Positions 1 through 8,500 of a DNA stretch of 19,556 nucleotides are shown piece by piece (the first letter of the stretch is position 1; each line of letters starts with the position of its first letter). Origin of the DNA: CAZWDO01 sp964632485 [NCBI: uncultured bacterium] (lineage in GTDB: Bacteria > JAGOEH01); NCBI GenBank assembly GCA_964632485.1, contig CAZWDO010000024.1, positions 16,447 to 36,002 of the forward strand, given 5' to 3'. The notes below the pieces were generated by a model that saw nothing but the letters and a program-made list of their open reading frames with translations, had not been told where the DNA came from and made no database searches. The position numbers and the translations under genes are program-made.

Positions 1-2486
1 TGGTACTGCGTGACTGCCCGACCTCCTGGTTCGATAACGGATGCGTTGAAAATCGCGCGGAGTTCGGAACCGCTGATAATATTAGCAGGTATTGGGTAGC
101 GGAACCGACAATTGCCCTGTTCATCGGTTTTTTCCTGATCGAATTGGGTGTGTTTGGGTACGAATTTGTAATTGGGATCGTCGAAGATAAAGCTTTGCCA
201 TTTCATGGGTTTAAATATGAATTTTTCCAGAGTGAGTTCCGCGTCAACATTCCGATTGGCAGCAGGTGGGCCGAATAGAGTCATCGCCTGTAGATTGAAA
301 CTGATTTCCTCGCCAGCGCTATAGGTTGCGTTGGGTGTCGTAATTGAGACTTTCATACGGTCAGGAACAAATGCTTCTACCAGAAATGAATGATTATTTA
401 GTTCCTGGTCGTCGCCCAGAAAGAGACGGGCCAGATACCGGCCCGTTTTTGCATAGTCGGGGATAGGAATTATAAATTCAACAGCGCCCTGTTCGTTGAG
501 TTGATTTTTGGTTTCTGAAAAAACCATTTCATCGGGTGTTTGGACAACCAGACGTACCGGGAATTTCAATGGCAATGTCGCGCCCGATCCTCGAACGATG
601 GCGGCCAAATGAACCGTCTCACCCGGACGATAGATTCCCCGTTCATCATAGATAAATGCCTGAAGTCCATCTTCAGAGCTGATATCTCCCTGAATATCAA
701 AATCAACCAGATTGAGAGGCTGCGAATTCAATTCGAGTAATGAAAAATCGGTATTTTTAGAGACCGTTATGATAAATGGGTTTAAATTCGGATTTTTTTT
801 CCGATAGCTGTAAAACGTGATCAGACCCTGGGCATCAGTGGTAGCCTTATCCATAATTTGATTGTTGTAGGACCATAACGTGACCTCGGCTCCGGCAACC
901 GCTTTGACGTCGGAGAGAGAACGAATCCAGACTTTAAGGTCGGGTCCGCTTTGTTTGGCAATCACTCCCAGATCAGTAACCAGGACAAATCGGGAATCGC
1001 GCCGCCAATATTCATCGGCGTCCATCGCTAATACCTGGTAAATCCCTGGCTCCTGAGGATCGAAATAGGTGTGTAATGGCAACGGAGTAAGTATCTCGCT
1101 GTTAGTTAAAGGATCGGGAGCCAGTTCAAAGCGCTGCAATGTCCGGCCGAATTTTTCCACATCGCTGAACCACCGCCAGTTATAGCTATATTCCCAGTCA
1201 TTGGAGGTACTACCTGCTCCGAGAGAGCCCAGTTTTTGAAGCAGATAGATTAAATTGTTGGTAAAAATTTTATTTATTTCGACGTTGACTTTCTTAATGT
1301 TTATCGTTTTTAATCCCAGATTAAGCTGCCCGCTACGCCATAGAAAACAACCACTACCCTTGAAAGTAACCTGGGGAGAGAGTTGAATATTTTGGAACGA
1401 AAGTTTTTGGGAAATGGTTTTTGATAATTGAGTGCCATCCAGCGCGGGAAGATTTTTAAGGAGTGTAATGGTATAATCCTGTTTTTCATCAAATGCGCCG
1501 CTGATTCGTAGTTTATAGCCGGTACGGCTGATAGTGAAGGGCAGCGACGGTGTTATCTTGATAAATTCGTCATAATCCAGCTTGGCCAATGGGAGATTGA
1601 ATTGAATTAATACTTCGCTTTCCTGGGTATTATAGTACCGCGCTTCAATCTGTTCCAAGGCTAATTCCGTTTGTCCCGGCAGTGAAACTCGTTTGTGAAA
1701 ATCGTCAGACAATCCCAGATTTCCATTGATACAAAGAATGTCGCGACTGATAAAAAGCTCCAGGTTTTGCCGTTCCTTGCCTCTGGGTATCGAATCCGCC
1801 TGCAGTTCGATAAGATGAGATGAATCCTTGCTCATGATCTGATATGAAAAAGGTCGCCCCTCTTCATCCTTTAATTGAATCAGATTTTGACATTTTTCCT
1901 GGCTCATGGGGTAATTAAACTCAATGGTTCCGAAAACCCGGCTGTACTCCTTAGTTTGGGGGATGAGTTCATAGACGATATCGGCTTTCAGGATTTCTAA
2001 CCGGGGCGTATTAAAACTATATTCTTTTTTGCCCGTCAAAACCAATCCTTCACCGACTATAAACCGTGAAGAAACAGATGCTTTATATTGAGTTGAGGGA
2101 GAAAGAAGAACTGTGGGGAAGAAACGTATCATATCTGGCTGTTGCCATTGAAACTGGCCGGGAATCGGGGGTTCAAAAGTAATTGGAGCGCCCTCAATCG
2201 CTTCGTTGAGGTTTCCACTTTCTACAATTGGCCGCGAAAATTGGACCCGGATCGATGGATTGAGTGTTGTTTCATCTTGTGGAATAAATGATTCGACTGA
2301 TACCGTCAATCCCCGTTCGGGAGTCTGAAAGAAAATAAAGTAGCCGACTCCCACCAGTATTATCATTGCTAACAGCGAAATAACCAGATAAAGATAGAAT
2401 ACCTTTTTCTGGCGGGGAGACCCCGGTATCGGTTGGTTGAGTTCAGGGTTTAACGGTGATGGCTGTTGATCTGAATTCTCTGGCAT
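1..2486 (-). CDS. Alpha-2-macroglobulin-like protein, membrane-anchored (partial, N-terminal part)
   Basis: The frame is open from the left edge to an ATG at 2486-2484, giving about 828 residues; the C-terminal part lies outside the window. A GGAAGGAG ribosome site about 7 bases upstream decides this start over the out-of-frame ATG at 2490. Residues about 29-53 form one hydrophobic membrane anchor after a short, polar, proline-rich N-terminus; no lipobox cysteine is present. The rest is a series of beta-rich segments. Near residue 620 is the MG2-domain signature DERGIYRPGETVH, characteristic of bacterial alpha-2-macroglobulins (E. coli YfhM type). The bait region and thioester domain would be further on and cannot be checked. 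Bacterial members are periplasmic protease traps, often linked to peptidoglycan repair through PbpC; this role is inferred from the family. The gene diverges from the Nudix operon. Confidence 0.88.
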   Translation of the reverse strand, partial: MPENSDQQPSPLNPELNQPIPGSPRQKKVFYLYLVISLLAMIILVGVGYFIFFQTPERGLTVSVESFIPQDETTLNPSIRVQFSRPIVESGNLNEAIEGAPITFEPPIPGQFQWQQPDMIRFFPTVLLSPSTQYKASVSSRFIVGEGLVLTGKKEYSFNTPRLEILKADIVYELIPQTKEYSRVFGTIEFNYPMSQEKCQNLIQLKDEEGRPFSYQIMSKDSSHLIELQADSIPRGKERQNLELFISRDILCINGNLGLSDDFHKRVSLPGQTELALEQIEARYYNTQESEVLIQFNLPLAKLDYDEFIKITPSLPFTISRTGYKLRISGAFDEKQDYTITLLKNLPALDGTQLSKTISQKLSFQNIQLSPQVTFKGSGCFLWRSGQLNLGLKTINIKKVNVEINKIFTNNLIYLLQKLGSLGAGSTSNDWEYSYNWRWFSDVEKFGRTLQRFELAPDPLTNSEILTPLPLHTYFDPQEPGIYQVLAMDADEYWRRDSRFVLVTDLGVIAKQSGPDLKVWIRSLSDVKAVAGAEVTLWSYNNQIMDKATTDAQGLITFYSYRKKNPNLNPFIITVSKNTDFSLLELNSQPLNLVDFDIQGDISSEDGLQAFIYDERGIYRPGETVHLAAIVRGSGATLPLKFPVRLVVQTPDEMVFSETKNQLNEQGAVEFIIPIPDYAKTGRYLARLFLGDDQELNNHSFLVEAFVPDRMKVSITTPNATYSAGEEISFNLQAMTLFGPPAANRNVDAELTLEKFIFKPMKWQSFIFDDPNYKFVPKHTQFDQEKTDEQGNCRFRYPIPANIISGSELRAIFNASVIEPGGRAVTQY

Positions 2487-2525
2487 ACATATCTCCTTCC
2501 GGTTAACTATATAGTTGTTTTTTTT

Positions 2526-2553
2526 AATATAAATGATTTAAGCAAATTGTCAA
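2526..2553 (-). promoter_or_regulatory. Candidate sigma-70 promoter for the alpha-2-macroglobulin gene
   Basis: On the minus strand a perfect TTGACA (plus 2548-2553) is followed after 16 bases by TATATT (plus 2526-2531). Transcription would begin near 2519, leaving a leader of about 30 bases before the start at 2486. The match is strong, but the surrounding DNA is AT-rich, so chance matches are easier. Confidence 0.5.
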
Positions 2554-2647
2554 TAAGTAAATTTTTTATATTTTTAGCTGAAACTTTATTCCAAATCCTG
2601 AAAATCGCATTTGACAATCAAATTTATTGGCAACCTATTATTTTTCA

Positions 2648-2717
2648 AACTGAAAGAGTACCCTCTTTTAGCCCCCTATCTCAATGGTAGGGAAATTGTA
2701 AGAATAAACTTTCAGTT
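2648..2717. repeat. Cluster of inverted repeats with mutually exclusive pairings
   Basis: CTGAAAGAG (2650-2658) can pair with CTCTTTTAG (2663-2671), nine pairs around a 4-base loop. The same left arm, as AACTGAAAG (2648-2656), can instead pair with CTTTCAGTT (2709-2717), enclosing a small CCCTA/TAGGG hairpin (2674-2678 with 2688-2692). No reading frame of note covers it. It lies upstream of the plus-strand promoter at 2799, so it would not be in that transcript. It may be an operator region, the remnant of a small element, or part of a separate RNA started at a weak TTGACA near 2611. Confidence 0.4.
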
Positions 2718-2798
2718 AGATTTTAGAGGGATTTCGCCATTTTGCGTGAAATTTTTAAACTTAATTTGCAGATGTTGATTAAAAGCGTTGAAAAATAC

Positions 2799-2827
2799 TT
2801 GACTTGTTTTCTAATTCATGCTATAAT
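2799..2827 (+). promoter_or_regulatory. Sigma-70 promoter for the Nudix / radical-SAM / alr operon
   Basis: TTGACT (2799-2804) and a perfect TATAAT (2822-2827) are separated by exactly 17 bases, close to the ideal housekeeping promoter. The predicted start is near 2834. No other plus-strand promoter of this quality was noticed before the Nudix gene, so this probably drives the three-gene operon and transcribes the long structured leader that follows. Confidence 0.75.
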
Positions 2828-2833
2828 TATAAA

Positions 2834-3011
2834 GCGTGTCAGTGAATTGTCAGTTTGGAACTAAACTGGCATTGTTATCAGTAGGCGTGGCAGTTTGCGC
2901 TGCTTTACGCTGATAATTTATCCTGATGGTGAAGGCCATAAGTTAAGATTTCCAGTTTTTATGGACGACTAAGAGAGAAAAGTTATGATGAAGGTATGAG
3001 AACATTTAACC
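2834..3011 (+). ncRNA. Structured 5' leader or small RNA of unknown class
   Basis: About 190 bases separate the predicted start from the Nudix ATG. Three hairpins are visible: 2848-2856 with 2863-2871 (nine pairs, one wobble); TTATCAG 2875-2881 with CTGATAA 2910-2916, enclosing a GCAG/CTGC stem (2890-2893 with 2900-2903); and CCATAA 2936-2941 with TTATGG 2959-2964. In addition AAACTGG (2863-2869) is the exact complement of CCAGTTT (2952-2958), so the first and third hairpins could be exchanged for one long-range pairing. That two-state layout is typical of riboswitches and attenuators, and a long rod-like RNA is also possible. I recognise no known riboswitch core and see no T-run terminator. 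The transcript limits and the regulatory role are inference. Confidence 0.4.
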
Positions 3012-3025
3012 AAGGAGATTAATCG

Positions 3026-3472
3026 ATGCGTATTCGTGTTTGTGGTGTTTTCGAACAGAGTGGAGAAGTTTTGTGTACAAAATATGTTTATGGTGGAAAG
3101 GAAGTTTTAGCTCTTCCGGGTGGAGGTGTGGATAAAGATGCTGCAGTCGAGGAGTCATTAATCGATGAATGGAAGGAAGAATTGGGAGTTAAGGTGGAAG
3201 TGGGTAATATTATTTTTGTCGGTGAAGCCCATGGAGATAAACGGCATCCGCAAACCCTGCATATTGTTTTTTTAATTGAAGAGATTTATGGGACGCCAAA
3301 AATTCGCACCGATCAGACCAATTCAAAAGAAATTGTGTGGGTACCCTTTCAAAATCTGGCGCAAAAGGATTTATATCCGGATGTGGGCGTTCAGTTAGCG
3401 GATTATTTTTTATCCCCTGAAAAACCAACCGTTCCATTTATCAAGAACTGCATGGAACGGGGATATTTCTGA
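3026..3472 (+). CDS. Nudix hydrolase family protein
   Basis: A 148-residue protein with the Nudix fold layout: an N-terminal beta strand, a GGG turn, then a Nudix box at residues 33-55 ending in DEWKEELGV. Nudix enzymes cleave nucleoside diphosphates linked to another group, using metal bound by the glutamates of the REUxEE core; here E48, E51 and E52 are kept. The consensus arginine is D47 and the consensus glutamate of Gx5E is A39, so the usual structural Arg-Glu pair is absent. AAGGAG at 3012-3017 lies 8 bases before the ATG. The stop overlaps the apparent start of the radical-SAM gene (CTGA). Substrate is unknown; sanitising of oxidised nucleotides or nucleotide-sugar hydrolysis are possibilities only. 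Confidence 0.85.
   Translation: MRIRVCGVFEQSGEVLCTKYVYGGKEVLALPGGGVDKDAAVEESLIDEWKEELGVKVEVGNIIFVGEAHGDKRHPQTLHIVFLIEEIYGTPKIRTDQTNSKEIVWVPFQNLAQKDLYPDVGVQLADYFLSPEKPTVPFIKNCMERGYF
3459..3463 (+). promoter_or_regulatory. Ribosome binding site supporting a CTG start
   Basis: GGGGA inside the last codons of the Nudix gene lies 5 bases before CTG 3469-3471. No ATG, GTG or TTG exists in the radical-SAM frame between the preceding in-frame stop (TGA 3418-3420) and the cysteine motif, so this site is the best available initiation signal. Confidence 0.4.
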
Positions 3473-4377
3473 GCATAGAGCCGCAGATATCCTGGTACAA
3501 CGCCCAATCTATCCTGGCGCCAACGGGAATTGAATTAGCTGATTATACGATCAATCCCTACCGGGGGTGCCAATTCGGGTGTATCTACTGTTATGTTCGG
3601 GCTAATCGCTTCGCGCGACGGTGTAAACTGCCCTACGGGTCCTATGTGGATTTGAAGAAAGATTATATTCAATTATTGGAAAAAGAATTAGAAGCAGTTC
3701 AGCCCCGTCGTGTATTAATTGGCGCAGTGACGGATCCCTATCAACCCCTTGAGAGACGCTATCGCTATACCCGCCAAACACTGGAGCTCTTGATCCGATA
3801 TCGCCTTCCAGCGATAATACTGACTAAATCGGTTTTAATTGGTGAGGATATTGAGTGGTTAAAGGAGTTATCCGCAGTAAAAGTATGTTTTACCGTTAAT
3901 GATCCCTGGGTGATTAACAATATGGAAACGGGTAGTGATCCGCTAAATGAGCGTCGTGATATGATTGGAGAGTTAAATGATCAGGGAGTCTATACTTATG
4001 CCCATGTCGGGCCATATTTCCCCGGAATCACCCAATTTAAGACTTTTTTTCAAATTTTGAGTCGTCGCTGCCCCCGGATCAATTTTGAGAGTATTAATCT
4101 TAAGATGCTAATCGAAAGGGATACTATTATGGGATTGATCGGGCGCGATTATCCCCATTTAATTCATAGGTATCAGACTATTATGGAATCGGCGTCCGCC
4201 TACTGTGATTATTGGGCGGATTTACAAGCTGAAATTGAATCATTTGCGCAGTCCCGATCCTTTAAAGTTAGTGTGTTGTTTCGTCCGTTTAATCAGTACT
4301 ATAAAAATGATGGAGAAAGGAATGTCCATGCTTCCCCTTTGGCCCCGTCCAGTATGGGCGGAAATCGATCTGAATAG
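3469..4377 (+). CDS. Radical SAM protein, SPL / Rv2578c-like
   Basis: Read from CTG 3469 this is a 302-residue protein. An N-terminal NAQSILAPTG stretch precedes NPYRGCQFGCIYCY, whose cysteines C34, C38 and C41 form the CX3CX2C motif that binds a 4Fe-4S cluster and S-adenosylmethionine. The following TDPYQPLE motif is characteristic of the spore-photoproduct-lyase-like group of radical-SAM proteins. The first standard start codon is GTG 3646, but starting there would remove all three cysteines and so cannot give an active enzyme. The CTG overlaps the Nudix stop, suggesting translational coupling; a -1 frameshift from the Nudix gene is the alternative. The 3' end overlaps alr by 56 bases. The reaction is unknown; DNA-photoproduct repair is only a family association. 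Confidence 0.8.
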   Translation: MSIEPQISWYNAQSILAPTGIELADYTINPYRGCQFGCIYCYVRANRFARRCKLPYGSYVDLKKDYIQLLEKELEAVQPRRVLIGAVTDPYQPLERRYRYTRQTLELLIRYRLPAIILTKSVLIGEDIEWLKELSAVKVCFTVNDPWVINNMETGSDPLNERRDMIGELNDQGVYTYAHVGPYFPGITQFKTFFQILSRRCPRINFESINLKMLIERDTIMGLIGRDYPHLIHRYQTIMESASAYCDYWADLQAEIESFAQSRSFKVSVLFRPFNQYYKNDGERNVHASPLAPSSMGGNRSE

Positions 4378-5464
4378 TTTTGCATTCAATATTGAACAGA
4401 TTCACCTTAAATTTCCTGATAAAAAGATATTGGTAGCGGTAAAAGCCAATGCGTATGGCCATGGATTAGTCGGTATTTCACGTTATGCAGAGCAAAATTT
4501 GCCGGTTGATTATCTGGCAGTGGCTCTGATCGGTGAAGGCATTACGCTGCGGCAAGCCGGTATTCGCATGCCGATTTTGGTTTTCGGCGGGTTGCTGCCC
4601 GAAGATATTCCCTATTTGTTCGAATACGATTTAATTCCTTCCATCATTAATCCCGAAATAGCCCGACGTATTGATTTTTATGCGCAGGAACATAATCGGA
4701 GGATCAAGGCTCATCTTGTCGTGGACACGGGGATGGGCCGTATAGGATTCTATTATCAGCAGGCAATCGAAGAACTGCTTTCAATGCAGGCATTGAGCCA
4801 CATTGAGTGGGAAGGGATATACACCCATTTCCCATCCGCCGACGAAAAGGATAAATGTTTTACCCTAGAGCAGATTGCGCGATTGCGCCGGATTATCGAC
4901 GATTTGGCTGGGCGGGGCTTTACCTTTCCCTTGCGCCATTCGTTTAATAGTGGCGCGATTATCGATCTTGAAGACGATTATTTCAACCTGGTCCGCCCCG
5001 GAGTGATGGCTTATGGGCTTTATCCCTCTCCGGAAGTGGATTTGTCTTTTCCCCTCAAACAAGTAATGACCTTGAAAGGGCGGATTGTCTTTCTTAAAGA
5101 AGTAGAGCCTGGACGCACGATTAGTTATGGCCGTTCCTGGGCGCCTAAAGAGCGGACTATAATCGCTACAGTTCCCCTGGGATACGGAGACGGCATTAAT
5201 CGGCGATTTTCGAATTGCGGCGCGGTTTTGGTAAGGGGGCAACGGGTTCCTATCGTGGGACGAGTGACGATGGATCAGATCATGATTGATCTGGGCGCTT
5301 TGCCGGATAAAGAAACGATTGCTTTGGGTGAGGAAGTTGTTATTTACGGATACCAGAATGGGAATTGTATTCGGGTTGAAGAAGTGGCGGAACTTTTGCA
5401 GACCATCACGTATGAAGTCACCTGCTGGGTGAGTGATCGCGTCCCCCGTGTTTTTATTGAATAA
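4322..5464 (+). CDS. alr: Alanine racemase
   Basis: A 380-residue PLP-dependent enzyme that interconverts L- and D-alanine for peptidoglycan in the cytoplasm. The N-terminal RPVWAEIDLNSF is typical. K41 in VAVKANAYGHG is the PLP-binding lysine, and Y269 in TISYGRSW is the second catalytic base. The C-terminal beta domain contains VPLGYGDGINRRFSN and VGRVTMDQIMIDLG, both family landmarks. The frame is open further upstream to 4205, but ATG 4322, 6 bases after GGAG (4312-4315), gives the normal family length; ATG 4328 is an alternative. The gene overlaps the end of the radical-SAM gene and ends the operon, facing the kinase gene tail to tail with 54 bases between. Confidence 0.96.
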   Translation: MSMLPLWPRPVWAEIDLNSFAFNIEQIHLKFPDKKILVAVKANAYGHGLVGISRYAEQNLPVDYLAVALIGEGITLRQAGIRMPILVFGGLLPEDIPYLFEYDLIPSIINPEIARRIDFYAQEHNRRIKAHLVVDTGMGRIGFYYQQAIEELLSMQALSHIEWEGIYTHFPSADEKDKCFTLEQIARLRRIIDDLAGRGFTFPLRHSFNSGAIIDLEDDYFNLVRPGVMAYGLYPSPEVDLSFPLKQVMTLKGRIVFLKEVEPGRTISYGRSWAPKERTIIATVPLGYGDGINRRFSNCGAVLVRGQRVPIVGRVTMDQIMIDLGALPDKETIALGEEVVIYGYQNGNCIRVEEVAELLQTITYEVTCWVSDRVPRVFIE

Positions 5465-5518
5465 TGGATATGGGGCGAGCTTTTTTCCCCCGTCTGTTCA
5501 GCGTAGTCTGGATTATTC

Positions 5519-8500
5519 TTATTCGGTGTATGCTTGAAGAGGAATCGACACTAAAAAGAGAGTACCTTTTTCGTCCGATTCGATCAACTCCAGATTTCCA
5601 TGATGAGCCAGGGCAATTTTTTTACTGATTGCCAACCCTAAACCGGACCCCTGTATTTTAGTAGTGATATAGGGTGTAAAAATTCGCTGTTGTAAATCCA
5701 GCGGAATCCCGGGTCCGTCATCTTGAATTGATATCAGGCAATAGTGAGTATCAGGCTTGATGGTAAGAGTTATATGGACAGGTTTTTTATGGGATGCCTC
5801 GCGGCTGTTTTTTATCAGATTTTGAAATAAATGACTCATACTGTCCACGTCCGCCATAATGCTGAGTTGCGGGAATTGATTTTCAATCGTGAGTTCAATG
5901 TCCGGATTGCCTCGGTAAAGATCGAAAAGTGGATTCAGAATCTCTTGAAGGAAAACTGGTTGGGAAGGGGCGATTTCATACTTGCTGAATTGCAAAAATT
6001 TTTGGCTTAACTGGCCTAAAATATTAATTTGTTGGTTAAGAACCGGATAGATTTTGGGAAACCAATCTAAAAAAGCCGGGCGATCTGTATTAAATAACTC
6101 ATTTAATTGTTGGAGGGATAATTTGATGGGAGTGAGAGGGTTTTTAATTTCGTGGGCGATTTCCCGAGCAAATTCAACAGCCATACGCTCTCTTTCCAAA
6201 ACCAGCATTCTGGACTGTGATTTTTGCAGGTTATAGTTTAGATGGTTGATTGCCCGCACGAGTTCAGCGCTTTCGTCTTTGCCGGTTACCGGAAGTGGGG
6301 GTATCGATTCACCTGCCAGTATAGCCGGTACAACTCGCGCTGTCCATTGGATATGGCGGGTGATTCGCCGGGTTAAATAAATAGTCAGAGTTAGAATTAA
6401 AGTAATCAGTAAACAGTATATGACAAAAAATTGATTCTGAATTGCCAATAGTTCTTCATAATTGACGGCTTGCATTAAAGCAAGGTACCCATGGGTTGAT
6501 TCATTAAAAAGTTGGGTCTTAGCGAAATAACAGGTATTCTCCCCCCAGCGTTTGATTTGATATTGAATTTCAGGCACTAATAGTTTCAGATACGTATCAA
6601 AAGATAAACTGGCTGGGAATTGATGGACAAATGAATATCGTTCATTGAGTAACGCGTTATCGGCCTGAAGGAAAAATGTAAAGGTCAATCCTGTTTTTTC
6701 AAATAGATACAGCATGTCCAACGCATGGACTGGTATTAGAAATAAGCCTTTTCCGTAAAAATTTAAGGGTGTGCCCAGGGGAGTAAAAAGCAGCAGTGTA
6801 AGCTGATTGTTGATAATTTCCAATGATGTGTAAGGATATTGACAACGTTCCAATTGAATTAAATGGGATTCTTTTAACAGACTGAATTCAAGATTCCGTT
6901 TCCAAAGCATTCCGTCACCATGAAATAGAATATATTTAAAATCAAGCTGATTCTCTTTTTCCGTCAACAATGAGTCATGAAGTGTCAGATTAGGTATGAA
7001 TTGTTCTACATTACTGATTTTTTGGTGGAAATATTGTTCCAGCGCTTCCTGTTGATCCTGAAACAGATTAATCAGATTGCGTTTGAATTTTTGATTGATC
7101 TCTTGCCGCGCCACATAAAAGAGACTCACTAAAAGTCCCAGTGAAAGGAGTAGTTGTATGAAAATGAATCGGGTCTGTATTGAGTGAACGATTTTTTGAA
7201 GTTGCGCTTTGTCGTACTTGAAGGCCCCCAACTCCAGGTGCCATAATGTATGAAAAAGGAAGAAAAAGATGATTAATAAAACCAGCAGTTTGAGAATGGT
7301 TGCCATGGATTGGTAAACCGGTGGGAATGTTAGGGCGATTGCGACATAGTGGCCATCAATATCATCATCCTGAATTGGAATCATCAATTTTCCGACATGA
7401 TTGACCAATTTCAGTTCCCGGGCGTTATAGGGAAATTGCTTGCTGTTTTCTTCTATCGGCGCAAGTAGCGCGCCACGATGATATTCAGCGATGTTTAGCG
7501 AAAAGAAACGATTGGGCAGTTCTTCCATAAAACGGATATCTTCGGGTACAATATGGTAAAGCAAGCGATGATCCAACCAGTATTGACAATTTTTCTCAAG
7601 ATATGGGATGAAAAAAATGCGGTTATTGGGGGATCTCCAGGTCAGATAGTAAAATGTTTGGTTTTCAAAATAGAAATAATACATTTTTAGCAAAGGTTCC
7701 GATTGCAACTCCCATCGATTCATTGTCCAGAACCATGCGTAGGGATAAGGCAGGTTGAACGTGTTTTCAGACTGTTTATTTTTGTCGATAATCCCCATCG
7801 GAAGGTGAGCGGAAATGTCGCTCGTCCCTTCCATGTTCAGTTTTTCTTCCACTTTTTTAATTTTTTGAAGGTAAGAAATGTTTTTATGTTTAAAGAAAAA
7901 TTTGGATTGATTGTGAACAGTCTGGCTGATTAGCAGCCATTGATGAATAATAACAGCGCTGAAAAAAAATAACAATATTCCCCAGAAAATGGGGAGGAAA
8001 AAATGGAATCGTTTTATTCGTATCCATACGATTAGAATTAATAACCCTGCCAAAAGAGCAATCAGCCATTCATTCACCAGCGCAACGATTAATATGCCAT
8101 ACAAAAAAACGTATAAACGTTTCATTCGGGATTTCTCTGTTAAACAGAGCATCCATTGAAAGAGAGTATAAATGCAAATAGCGAATATAATCTGGATAAC
8201 GACAGTTGTCGCAGATGGATAGAAATTGGAATAATGCCACAATCGTTGGCCGTTATCAATAAGAACTCCTACTGAGCTTAAAAGAGCAAAAGGGACCAGC
8301 AGCAGTGAATATCCGGCGAAAATGATATCTGGCAAGCGGTGATTGGGGTATTTGGATTTCAGGGAATCAAAAATCCGCAACATGAGTAAAAGCATCCAGG
8401 AACTGATTAGCAGGCCGACATGATTCGTAATTATCCCCCCGGGATAGAAGAATAATACTGTTTCTCCAATAAAGGGAGGATTCTCCATGGGGAGCATAAA

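Noticed and set aside
540-740. Plus-strand open frame inside the alpha-2-macroglobulin gene
   Set aside because: It lies opposite the MG2 domain coding region, has no recognisable protein features and is a shadow of the real gene; the same applies to frames opposite the kinase, alr and rplI genes.
4205-4321. Longer alanine racemase start at 4205
   Set aside because: It adds 39 residues before the conserved N-terminus, has no ribosome site and would overlap the radical-SAM gene much further; ATG 4322 fits family length and ribosome site.
5465-5518. Terminator between the convergent alr and kinase genes
   Set aside because: Only a short GGGG/CCCC stem around a T-run is visible; the T-run is inside the loop, so it does not form a good terminator on either strand.
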